DNA of 12,429 nt from Lentimicrobiaceae bacterium (lineage in GTDB: Bacteria; Bacteroidota; Bacteroidia; Bacteroidales; WCHB1-69). Position 1 is the stretch's first letter. Each line of letters begins with the position of its first letter. This document shows, piece after piece, positions 1 to 9,300 of this stretch. The stretch lies in assembly GCA_009787675.1 (NCBI GenBank), contig WQSU01000038.1, positions 1 through 12,429 on the forward strand, given 5' to 3'. The notes below the pieces were generated by a model that was not told where the DNA came from, ran no database searches, and saw only the letters and a program-made list of their open reading frames with translations. The translations under genes and the position numbers were made by a program.

Positions 1-61
1 TTTTATCTACTACAACCACACTTGTAGTACCTGATTTGTTCTTCTTTTTGCGTATAAACAT
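1..61 (-). mobile_element. 5' end of an IS1634-type transposase gene, cut by the window edge
   Basis: On the minus strand an ATG at 61-59 opens a frame that runs off the left edge and reads MFIRKKKNKSGTTSVVVVDK. I recognise this from memory as the usual start of IS1634-family (DDE) transposases in Bacteroidota: basic residues, then SGT(T)SV and VVDK. Only about 20 codons are present, so the catalytic DDE residues cannot be checked and it is unknown whether the element is intact. The transposase reads away from the rest of the window, so the right end of the insertion sequence should lie somewhere in 62-170. A TAATTTTG box matching the Bacteroides -7 consensus sits at 66-73 on the minus strand, but it is so close to the ATG that it would give a nearly leaderless message. 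Family-level identification is moderately sure. Confidence 0.6.
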
Positions 62-87
62 AACGCAAAATTAAAATATTTTCGCTC

Positions 88-110
88 GCGTCACCCATTT
101 TCGGTGACGC
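88..110. repeat. Hairpin at the outer side of the IS1634-type element
   Basis: Perfect 8-bp arms gcgtcacc (88-95) and ggtgacgc (103-110) enclose the 7-nt loop cattttc. It lies 27 bp upstream of the transposase ATG. Being GC-rich in an AT-rich stretch and next to an insertion sequence end, it is probably part of the element, for example a structure limiting transcription into it or part of its terminal repeat. No T-run follows closely on the plus strand (aaaacttt), so a terminator role is less likely. The exact boundary of the element is not visible because the other end is outside the window. Confidence 0.5.
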
Positions 111-179
111 AAAACTTTTAAAAACATTAATTCATAGACTGTTATAAACTCAACTTTTTAAAAGTGTCGAAGTCAGGAG

Positions 180-208
180 GGGCGCTCTGAAAAGGGCGCC
201 CTTTTCTT
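180..208 (+). terminator. Terminator-like hairpin, copy 1 of a 29-bp repeat
   Basis: Arms gggcgc (180-185) and gcgccc (196-201) enclose a 10-nt loop, followed by ttttctt. This is the shape of an intrinsic terminator for transcription coming from the left. No gene ending here is visible; the only thing to the left is the start of a transposase reading the other way, so the gene this terminator served was probably displaced by the insertion. The stretch 180-208 matches 10106-10134 at 28 of 29 bases, far beyond what terminator function alone would require. Confidence 0.6.
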
Positions 209-233
209 GGCTCTTTAAACTTTGTTATTTTTG
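206..233 (+). promoter_or_regulatory. Putative Bacteroides-type promoter for the TPR/AraC regulator
   Basis: TATTTTTG at 226-233 matches the -7 consensus TAnnTTTG exactly. A weak -33 match (cTTG, 206-209) lies 16 bp upstream, shorter than the usual 19-21. Transcription would start near 240, giving a leader of under 20 nt before the ATG at 257. The -33 region overlaps the T-tail of the preceding terminator. Inference from consensus only. Confidence 0.4.
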
Positions 234-256
234 CGCTCAATCCCAAATTTAATACA

Positions 257-1876
257 ATGAAACAATTTCTATCTCTCACGATAACAATACTCCTCTTGCA
301 ATCATGGAGTTATGCTCAGAATGCTGCTGCAAATACCACTCCAAACAATAATCTCCTCACAAACTTCAAATCACTCTCGGTGCAGCAACTCATGGATACT
401 GCAGAATACTATGTGAACAGAAAGTGCAACGACACGGCTTTAATTTGTTATCGCCTCATTATCAATACTCCTGAAAGAGATAACAATATTGAACTGCAGC
501 AACTCATTATTGAAGCATATAACAAAATTGCCGTAATTTATTATTATTTGTGCGACTATAAAAGTGCTTACGAATTTCTAATCAGGGCGTTACCACTTTG
601 TGAAAAAATTGATTATCCGCTCTATCACACCAAAATTTACACAAATATAGGAAACATTTACTCCCGTTTTAGTAAATATGATATGGCAAAATTCTACTAC
701 ACCAAAGCGTTAGATTTATGCGAAGACAATGTTTCCAAGATCGTTATATTAAATAACTTTGGTCATATATATTTAGAAATAGAGCAACCAGACAGCGCAT
801 TCTTTTTTCTTAAAGCATCATTGGAAATGTGTAAAAAACATGATAATAGATATTTATACAGTGTACTTAACACGATGGCTTCCCTTTATCAAGCAAGAAA
901 CCAATACGATTCGGCTTTTCATTTTTTCCAATCCGCTTTATCTGAAACCCGAAAGCATAAGATTATAGATCATGAAGCTGAAAATTTAGCCAGTCTTGCC
1001 AAATTGTTCTTCAAAATGAAACAACCGGATTCGGCAATCTACTATATAAACATGTCGAATGCCATTGCTGAAGACAACAAGTTTTTAAAAACCTTGGCGG
1101 ACAATTATCTCACCTTATCCCAAATTGAAGAAGCTAAAGGAAAGATTACGAGTGCTTTCGCGTATTATAAAAAATATGCCGAGTTAAGAGAATCGGTATT
1201 GAATACGGAAATATTTGCAGACATCAATCAACTGCAACGTTTGTATGAAGTGTCTAAAACCAACCAACAAATAGAGCAACTTGTTATAGAACAGAAAATT
1301 AAAGAACGTACCATTCATTATCAAAAAATGATACAGTTCATTATCTTGGGAACTTTACTCTTGATGAGTGTTGTATTATTGTTTATCTTTTTTCAAAACA
1401 GAAAGCTAAATAAAGCCTATAAAATATTGTTTGAAAAGAACTTGGAAGTGGTAACCCTTCAAGATCATTCGTTTGAAAAACATCCTGAAAAATATAAGCG
1501 CAGCGCACTCACGAACGAGTTGCATCAAGAGCTTTTGAACAAAATATTGATTTGCATGGAAAACAACGCCCATATTTACGATGTCAATTTTACGATTGAA
1601 GATTTGGCAGAACAGGTGCAATCGAACCAGAGCTACGTTTCACAAGTTATCAACCAAGCCTTAAAAAAGAATTTCCGCTCATTTATAAACAGTTTTAGAA
1701 TTAGAGAAGCGCAGCGTCTGTTTTCTGACCCTGACACCACAAAATATACGATTGAAGCGGTTGCCCTTCAGGTAGGTTTCAAATCACGCAACGCATTTAG
1801 AGAAACCTTTAAAGAGATCACCGGCGTTAGTCCAACGTTTTATTTAAAGTCGCTTAAAGAACAGAGTGAATTGTAG
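257..1876 (+). CDS. Membrane-anchored TPR-repeat regulator with C-terminal AraC-family DNA-binding domain
   Basis: The protein has 539 residues. A hydrophobic N-terminus (about 1-20, ending SYA before QN) looks like a signal peptide. Residues 40-345 form repeated helix pairs of tetratricopeptide type, with the recurring xxDSAxxYxxxA pattern (for example YDSAFHFFQSAL, QPDSAIYYINMS). A transmembrane helix at about 358-379 is followed by a basic stretch (QNRKLNK) and a linker. The end (about 430-535) is an AraC domain with two helix-turn-helix units: TIEDLAEQVQSNQSYVSQV and TIEAVALQVGFKSRNAFRET, then the typical ITGVSPTFYL. Known members of this architecture place the TPRs outside the cytoplasmic membrane and the AraC domain in the cytoplasm, so the protein probably senses an envelope signal or partner and controls transcription directly. 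Target genes cannot be read from the sequence; the large secreted protein downstream is a possible but unproven one. The ATG at 257 gives the signal peptide, supporting this start. Confidence 0.9.
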   Translation: MKQFLSLTITILLLQSWSYAQNAAANTTPNNNLLTNFKSLSVQQLMDTAEYYVNRKCNDTALICYRLIINTPERDNNIELQQLIIEAYNKIAVIYYYLCDYKSAYEFLIRALPLCEKIDYPLYHTKIYTNIGNIYSRFSKYDMAKFYYTKALDLCEDNVSKIVILNNFGHIYLEIEQPDSAFFFLKASLEMCKKHDNRYLYSVLNTMASLYQARNQYDSAFHFFQSALSETRKHKIIDHEAENLASLAKLFFKMKQPDSAIYYINMSNAIAEDNKFLKTLADNYLTLSQIEEAKGKITSAFAYYKKYAELRESVLNTEIFADINQLQRLYEVSKTNQQIEQLVIEQKIKERTIHYQKMIQFIILGTLLLMSVVLLFIFFQNRKLNKAYKILFEKNLEVVTLQDHSFEKHPEKYKRSALTNELHQELLNKILICMENNAHIYDVNFTIEDLAEQVQSNQSYVSQVINQALKKNFRSFINSFRIREAQRLFSDPDTTKYTIEAVALQVGFKSRNAFRETFKEITGVSPTFYLKSLKEQSEL

Positions 1877-1908
1877 GAACGGTTGAATTCAGCAATGGAA
1901 GAGTGGCA

Positions 1909-1930
1909 AAGAGTTTACTCTAAAACTCTT
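1909..1930. terminator. Possible bidirectional terminator between converging genes
   Basis: Perfect 8-bp arms aagagttt (1909-1916) and aaactctt (1923-1930) with a 6-nt loop lie between the stop of the TPR/AraC gene (1876) and the stop of the DUF1016 gene (1949). The stem is A/T-rich and no strong T-run follows on either strand, so the position argues for it more than the sequence does. Confidence 0.35.
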
Positions 1931-1948
1931 GTTCAAATACTTTGCTCA

Positions 1949-3094
1949 TCATTTCTTACTTTTCGGATTTAAAAAATGTGTAAATTCTTCCAAAGAACGC
2001 TGTAGCACTTCCTTTGGTATAAGTTGTCGCTCGTATTCGGCAATCATTGTGGGACTTAAACTGCGACTCATAGCATATTCAACAACGCTTCTGTCTGCTT
2101 CTTGACAAAGCAAAATTCCAATACTTGGATTTTCATTGCTGCGACGTACATCGCGGTCTAATGCTTCGAGATAAAATTCGAGTTGCCCCATATATTCTGG
2201 CTTGAACTTATTTGTTTTCAACTCAATAGCAACTAAACATTGTAGCCCCCTATGAAAAAATAACAAATCAACCTTGAAAGTAGAATTGCCGACTTGCAAC
2301 GGATATTCTTTGTCGTAAAACAAAAAATCTTTGCCGAGTTCGAGAACAAAATCTTTCAGATTATCCAAAATGCTGTTTTGCAGGCGTTTTTCGGAATGTT
2401 TTTGCGGCAATCCGAGAAAATCAACAAATATTGTATCTTTGAGCATTGGCGCAGCCTGCGGATAGATGTTTTTCAAACCTTTGGAAAGATTGTGCTTATC
2501 GCCCATTAATGAGGCAAAAGTATTGTTTTTGAGGCAACGCTGTAATTCTTTGATATTCAATCGTTCTTTATGCGAATAAAGTACATAAAATATTCGTTCT
2601 TCTACTGTTTTACAGGCATTCAAAATCTCAAAATGATTGGTTAAAGTTGTCAAATTCAAAAATTTAGGAAATTGTCCAGTTTCAAACTGGACAATTTCAA
2701 CACTATCTATTTGTGCGGGCACTGCCTGCACAGTTTCCGTATTTTCAATTTGCGCAACTGCTGGTTGTACAAATTCATTGAGTTTTAATTTGTCTTGATA
2801 TTCAACAAATTGCATCGAAGAATAACTATCGTACAATAAAACCATATTGTAGATGTTACTTCTACTGTACCCCCGCAAAGTAGGGTCTTGTGCTCTCAAA
2901 TATTCCGAAAGTTGCTTGACTGTTTTGCTGCCCCAAACAGAATTTTTAAGTCTGTCAGATACAAACGCACCAACTTCCCACGCAGCAAGCAGATTCTCGT
3001 TGTTCACGGTCTGTAATGCCTGCGAACGATGTAAAGAGATAATACCTTGTACCTGCTGAAATTCTGATGTTTCTACTCTGTCTATATTGCTCAT
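1949..3094 (-). CDS. DUF1016 / YhcG-family PDDEXK nuclease, intact
   Basis: This 381-residue protein has the two-part build of the YhcG family. The N-terminal DUF1016_N part (about 10-95) is helical and contains LLAAWEVGAFVSDRL and the GYSRSNIYNMVLLYDSY helix. The C-terminal part (about 235-350) carries a PDDEXK nuclease core: VDLLFF (Asp276), IELK (Glu291, Lys293) and the GQLEFYLEALD helix with Gln304. All core residues are present, so it should be catalytically able. Family members are cytoplasmic putative nucleases of uncertain role, often found in accessory and defence-rich regions. The linker 108-145 is odd: three 13-residue repeats (FVQPAVAQI..., TVQAVPAQI..., IVQFETGQF...) are encoded by palindromic DNA, described separately. 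The start is ATG directly after an A/G-rich stretch (aaaaggaa) and no better start lies nearby. It converges with the TPR/AraC gene, and a broken relative lies at 10697-11179. Confidence 0.9.
   Translation of the reverse strand: MSNIDRVETSEFQQVQGIISLHRSQALQTVNNENLLAAWEVGAFVSDRLKNSVWGSKTVKQLSEYLRAQDPTLRGYSRSNIYNMVLLYDSYSSMQFVEYQDKLKLNEFVQPAVAQIENTETVQAVPAQIDSVEIVQFETGQFPKFLNLTTLTNHFEILNACKTVEERIFYVLYSHKERLNIKELQRCLKNNTFASLMGDKHNLSKGLKNIYPQAAPMLKDTIFVDFLGLPQKHSEKRLQNSILDNLKDFVLELGKDFLFYDKEYPLQVGNSTFKVDLLFFHRGLQCLVAIELKTNKFKPEYMGQLEFYLEALDRDVRRSNENPSIGILLCQEADRSVVEYAMSRSLSPTMIAEYERQLIPKEVLQRSLEEFTHFLNPKSKK
2660..2775 (-). repeat. Three tandem 39-bp coding repeats, each centred on a palindrome
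   Basis: Inside the DUF1016 gene, palindromes are centred at 2761, 2722 and 2683, so the period is exactly 39 bp twice. Unit 1 (2747-2775) has 12-nt arms with 10 pairs (aatttgcgcaac and gttgtacaaatt). Unit 2 (2712-2732) has 10-nt arms with 9 pairs plus a G-T wobble. Unit 3 (2668-2698) has perfect 15-nt arms around one central base. They encode FVQPAVAQI, TVQAVPAQI and IVQFETGQF, each separated by four residues in which Glu or Asp recurs (ENTE, DSVE). The arrangement looks like expansion of a single IV-x(5)-QL segment that is present once at the matching place in the broken paralogue. Confidence 0.85.
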
Positions 3095-3383
3095 TTCCTT
3101 TTATTTATTTTAACTTGCAGAGATAGCATTTTTTTGTCAATTTTCTGTCCTTAATTCGCTTGATGTTTCGTGCTGCCGTTGCCGCAGGGTGTCGCACACC
3201 AAAAAGATACCTGCAACGCCTGAAACAAGAAAGGCTTTATATGATAATATGGGGAAAACCATTGTACATTACTCTTGTTTTCGACCAAATTTGTAAATAC
3301 GGTCAAAATACACCACTCCTGTTTGTTTATTTCACAGGTAAATTTATTTTTTTGCCCTATTATTTTATAAAACCAAAAAAAAT
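3095..3383. other. Intergenic region between divergent genes, with a large foldback
   Basis: This gap of 289 bp separates the start of the DUF1016 gene (-) from the start of the giant secreted protein (+), so it must hold both promoters. A long imperfect hairpin occupies 3159-3229: CTTG..GTTTC (3159-3169) pairs with GAAAC.AAG (3222-3229), GC(C)GTTGC with GCAACGC, CAGG with CCTG, and TGTC with GATA, leaving a loop rich in A. This patch is clearly richer in G and C than its flanks, which may mean a small inserted element or a structured RNA. I see no convincing protein-coding gene here. Confidence 0.5.
3322..3354 (+). promoter_or_regulatory. Putative promoter of the giant secreted-protein gene
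   Basis: TTTG at 3322-3325 is followed after 21 bp by TTTTTTTG at 3347-3354, which differs from the Bacteroides -7 consensus TAnnTTTG by one base. Initiation would fall near 3361, giving a leader of about 23 nt that is almost only A and T before the ATG at 3384. Consensus match only. Confidence 0.35.
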
Positions 3384-6300
3384 ATGAAGAAAATGATTTT
3401 TTTATTAAGGTTATTGCCATTTGTTTTGGCAATGATTTGGATGATGCCCGCATGGGCGCAGATGAGTACAGGCGGTTTGCCTCCTTCATTTAAGGAAGCG
3501 AATATGACTAAAAGTAGCACGGTGCTGCAGTTGAACGAACTTCCGGCTGCTACCCTCGTTGTCCCCGACAGGAACACCTTGTTTCGTGAAGATTATGATG
3601 AAAGGATGAATGGAAATTCAGACCTTCCGCCTCGCGTGGGCAAGGTGCTCTCTGTATCCTACAATATGGAAAACTCCGGACAATGGGTGAAACTGGAAAC
3701 CGGCGAAACCGTTTGGCAGTTTTCTATCGCTGCGCCCAACGCTATTGCCCTTGTGCTGCACTACGACCAATTCTACATCCCAAAAGGAGGTAAGCTATTC
3801 ATTTATAGTGCAAATAAAAAACATGTTATTGGCGCTTTTACAGAGGCAAGCAACCCTGCAAACAGTTCTTGGTTCTCTACAGAGATGGTAGCCGGCGGTG
3901 AATTGCAATTAGAATATGTATCAAATGCAAATATGCCACAAGATGATCAGGCAAACATCTCTATTTATGGCATTGGCTATATTTATAATGATTTGTATGT
4001 TTCTATTTCTGAAGATTTTTACTCAGAAGGAACAGTGAGAACACCCGTGCATTTGGGAAACTCCGGCTACTGCAATATCAACATCAACTGTTCTCCTGAA
4101 GGGGATAATTGGCAAGATCAGAAAAGAGGAATAGTGGCTACGCTACAAAAAAATGGGAGTTCCGAATATATTTGTTCCGGTTCTATCATTAATAACACAG
4201 CACAAGATTTAACACCTTATTTTTTAACTGCTTACCATTGCAGTATGGGAAGCGGCACCACCATTGCTTCCGACGAAGATTTAAACCAATGGGTTTTTTA
4301 TTTCAATTTTGAACGTCTTGGTTGTGAAAACAGCTCCAATGTGGCGGCATACACCTCGTTGGTAGGTGCACAACGACTTGTTTCCACAGGTGTTACCGAT
4401 GCTTCCGATGGTTTGTTGTTGAAACTTAACAACAACATTCCTTCAGAATGGGGCGTTTACTATAACGGTTGGGACAGAAGAAATGTGGGTTCCCCCTCAG
4501 GCGTTGGCATCCACCATCCCAGAGGCGATGCCAAGAAAATATCAATCTACGACGAACCGATATATGATGCCACTTGGAGCGGCGGCGCCACCAATGCGCA
4601 CTGGAAAGTGCATTGGGCTGTTACTCCCAAAGGACGCGCCGCAACAGAAGGCGGCTCCTCAGGCTCACCCTTGTTTGGCAATAACGGACTTATTGTGGGC
4701 TCACTCACCGGTGGAAACGGTGGAGACTACCCTTGTGAAGTTCCGCTCTCAACACTCCTCTATTGCCTTTATGGTAAAATTTGGTATCATTGGGATCAAT
4801 CTTCAAACGAAGCGCATTGGATGAAACCCTATTTAGACCCCACTAATTCAGGCGTTGAAACATTGGAAGGTACTTATACCGGCGCCGAAGCAGCCGCCGG
4901 ATTTTGGGCAAACCAACAAACAATTTGGGCTTCCGAAAAGATCACTTTCAGAGATGCCTCCAGCATGGCAGAGTCCTGGGAATGGACATTTGAAGGAGGT
5001 TCACCTGCATCATTCACAGGAAAAACCCCTCCGCAGGTACTGTACAATACCGCAGGTTCATACAGCGTAACATTAACTATAAATGCCGGAACAGAAACTG
5101 AAAAAACCGTGTATAAACCTGATTATATTATAGTTACACTAAAACAAAATGAATGCAAAGAATATGTTTCCATTGGTACGGGAACGCAGATGCAATCTTA
5201 TCCCTTAGGAGCCACAACGCAACAGGAGTGTAGCTCTGCCATTTATACGGCAGCGGAAATGGGAATGCCTGAGGGAGGCTACATTAACGCCATTGCCTAT
5301 TATGCCGGCGCCGATGCGCTCACGAGAACACGCACCGTTCGCATTTATCTAAAAGAAGTTGACGAAGAAACCCTAACGGTTGACACTTGGGCAAATGAAA
5401 TAGCGGGGTTGAGCGAACTGTTTGTATCCAGCAACTCATGGGCAACTCAAACCGGCTGGATGGAACTGACATTAACCACACCATTCTATTACTCAGGCAC
5501 TAAAAACCTGAAAGTGATGGTGAGAACACAGGCAACTTCTGCCAGCGGCTACCAAAACTCAAGTTGCTATTTTACGCCCAAGACAAACACACATGCCATT
5601 TGGTCGGGAACAGGCACTGCCGCACCCACTACAACAGGCACGGTGGACGACAATCGCCCCAACATTCGCTTCCACATCACGAAGATGTGTGGATTATCTA
5701 CTTTATCCGCAGCGTTTTATAATAATCCAGCCATTCTCATGCTATCTGAAAATTTTGATGGGACAACTTTCCCGCCTACAGGCTGGTCGCACAAACGCTT
5801 AGGTCCAAGTACTACCCGCGACTGGAACCGAGCTTCTACCATCTCATTCACCTCGATAGATCCCACGAGTTTAGCTTCCGCCTATATTAATTATGATGGC
5901 AGTAACATTATTAATAATTGGTTAGTAACACCTAACATGACAGTTCCCACCGAAGGGCAAATTATTGCCGAATTCTATCTATCGCATCAGGGAGGCTCCC
6001 TTATTAACGAAATCAACTTGCTGGTTTCTAAAGATAATGACGTAACATGGGATAAACTGTGGACTACCGGAAACTCAACCGGTATCACCTATACAAGAGC
6101 ATGGAGACAAATTACGATTGATTTGTCGGCATATCATGGCGAAACCATACAGTTGGCATGGCAATATTACGGGCGTAATGCGAATGCTGCCGCTTTGGAT
6201 AATGTAAAAGTGTTTGCCACTTCCAATAAAATTGAAATTTTTGAAGGTGAAACTGTTTCATTTCGAGATATTTCTACCGGTCCTCCTGTAAGTTGGGAAT

Positions 6301-9300
6301 GGAATTTACAAGGGGGCGACATCACTTCCAGCACAGCGCAAAATGTAAACAATGTATTTTACAGATATGCAGGAACTTATGGTGCAGCACTAACCGTAAC
6401 CAATCCTTCGGGAACGGTTACGAAAACAGAACCTCAATCGGTGATTGTGTTTACCCGAGCCCCGAATGTTGCTTTTGCCTCATCTTCAGATAATAGTTTT
6501 ACAATGACACACAACTACGGGCAATTCTTACCGAACAAGGGAGGCACAGTGCTTTACAAAGATGCATCTGTTTACTATCCCACGATGTGGGCGTGGAGTT
6601 TGCCGGGCGCAACGCCGAACAGTGCTACCGCATCTGAAATTTCAGTGGAATATCCGGCAGGCATGGAAGTTACTTACGATGTTGTTTTTACCGCAGGAAA
6701 CGCCGCAGGTTCAGCCACAAAGAATATTCAAGATTATGTTAAAGTGGGGGGCAGCGCAGAAGTGTGGAACCTTCCTGACGGAGACATAGGCACAACTGTT
6801 TACTCGGAGGCTTATTTGCTTGGAACCAATTATAGAACCGGTTCAAATACTAATTACCCTGCAGTTGCAGAACGCTTTATGTGCTCAGTACCCACTGAAA
6901 TTACCGATTTAAAAATCTATACATTTAAAGGCACCGGAACACCCAACCTGTCTGTAGCTATTTACAGCGACAATAACGGTACTCCGGGTGTGAAAATGTC
7001 GGATGATATAAGTTTGTCGGGCGCTAACGTAATCAACAACGGCTACTCTACCGTAGTACTCCCCCATCCGATAGGCGTGGAAAAAGGGTTCTTTGTGGTG
7101 GTTTCCGGTTTTGCGACACCTAGCATGCTGGGAGGGAGCAACCTGTCGTGGATTGGTGCTTCAAAGAGCAAAGCCGTAGGCACTTACAGCACATCCTATG
7201 CTTTATATTCAGGTGTCTGGGTTCCAATGTCTGTTTTATATCCTGTAAATGGATGGATTTCTATGAATATAGTGCCTACGCTCACTTATACCTCCACTAC
7301 ATTTGAAGCGGAAAGTGCTGTAAAAAGGAAAGATGTGGACAATACAACCTGTGAAATAGCATTTACCACCACCGGTTCCTCATGGATGGCAACTTGTGAT
7401 TATTGGATTACACTCTCCGAAACTTCAGGTTTGATAGGCGCCAACGGCACGGGATCGGTATCGTTTACCTGCGAAAACAATACCGCTATGGCGGTAAGAA
7501 ACGGAAAAGTTACGGTGTATGCAGGCGGTTTTTCACATACGGTTACCGTACAGCAGGGCGGCTCCTATCCCAGTGAAATTAAAACAGAATATCATGACAG
7601 TGAAGGTGTTATAAGTTTATTGTGGGGAGAGAAACCCCCAGCAGAACTTTTTGAAGATGTGGAAAGACATCCTAACTTTATGATTAACTCTCCCGGTGAA
7701 ATTGGCTGGAAATTTATTGACGGGGATGGCAAGAAAACATGGGGAGTGAGCGGACTTTCGTTCCCCGGAGCAGAAAGCCCCATGGCTTTTATGAGTTTTA
7801 CCCCATCACTCACAACGCCCTCTTCAGCAGCCTCTTACACAACAGTTTCAGGAAACAAGTTCTTTGCTTGCTTTACCCCCAGCGATGATTCACAGGCTAA
7901 CGACTGGATTATTAGTCCATTGCTCGGCATTGAAGAAGATTTTGTGATCTCCTTCTGGGCGCGCGCACTTTCTGCAAACTACAGTGAACGTTTTCGAGTG
8001 GGCTATTCCACTACAGGACAAGAGCAAAGCGACTTTATTATTGTTTCTCCCGGCGATTATGTACTCGTTTCCGGCACTACATGGGTGCAATACACCTACA
8101 CAATTCCTGCAAACGCAAGATATGTAGCCATCAATTGTGTTTCTGTAGCCGCTTTTGCCCTTTTCATTGACGATATTTATATTGGAGCACCGGGCAAAAA
8201 CGCTTCCGGACGCCCCATTGAAGAAGTATTGTTGCGTTGGGATAACGGAACAAACCATACCGTTGTAGGAGATCCAGACGGGTCGGTTAACCTGCAACCT
8301 GCAATTCGTTTTGAACCGTCTGATCTTGTAGAATTGAGCGAAGCTACTATCAAAGCCGTTGATATTTACCTCAATGCATTGGGTAGCAATATGGAATTAA
8401 GAATTTGGGAAGATGGGGCAATTGTTTATACCCAACCACTCACAAACTTAACAGCAGGACAGTTTAACAGAGTGATGCTGACTGTTCCACGAGTTTTAAG
8501 TAAAGAGAAAGAATTGATGGTGAGCTATCGTTTCACACAACCTGCCGGAACTGTAACTACAGTAGGCGTACCCGGTTGTGATAATGGTCCTGCCGTAGCA
8601 GGAAAAGGCGATTTGATTGCAGAAGGAGACGACAATTTTATATCAATGTCAAGCGTTTACGGATTAAATTACAATTGGAACATGGCTATTGTATTAGATG
8701 CTGAAAAAGAACCTATTAGATATCGAATCTTTAGAAATGGCGTTCAAATAGCCGAAAATATTACGGACAACTATTACGATGATGCTGCCATATTGCCCGG
8801 AACTGCCAATTGCTACCAAATTACGGCAACCTATTTGAATGATCCTTTCTTTGAATCCATAAAATCGCCGGAAGAAGTATGTGTGGAAGCGAAATATTTA
8901 ATACAAGCCACAGCGGCTCCTCTTGTAGGAGGTACGATCGCAGGAGCAGGATTTTATGACACAGGGGAACCCGTAACTTTAACGGCAACCCCCCATGAGT
9001 TTTACAATTTTGTGAACTGGAAAGAAGCAGGTGTAGTGGTTGGAACAGAACTATCTTATTCATTTACAGTAGCAAATAACAGAACCTTGGTCGCTGGTTT
9101 TGAACTTGTAAAACATACCATACAGGCTACTGCCGAAGAGAGCGGGGTTATAACTCCTTCTGGAACAGTGCTTGTAACCCACGGCGAATCACAAACCTTT
9201 ACCATTACCCCCAATACAGGATACGAAATCAGTCAAGTGTTGGTGAACGGCGTGAATAATACTGCGGCTGTAGCAAGTGGCGTCTATACATTTACAGGTG

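Noticed and set aside
114..165. Eleven-base inverted (also nearly direct) repeat ACTTTTAAAAA at 114-124 and 155-165, possible target duplication of the left insertion sequence.
   Set aside because: The sequence is almost self-palindromic and only A and T apart from one base, so matches are expected by chance; the far end of the element is not visible to compare.
3160..3387. A 75-codon plus-strand frame across the gap before the giant gene.
   Set aside because: It runs through the hairpin and an AT-rich leader, has irregular composition, and ends just inside the giant gene; no family is recognised.
7890..8297. A 135-codon minus-strand frame inside the giant gene, and other long frames antisense to it.
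   Set aside because: The plus strand here encodes recognisable domain sequence continuous over 2224 codons; the antisense frames show no domain and arise from its codon use.
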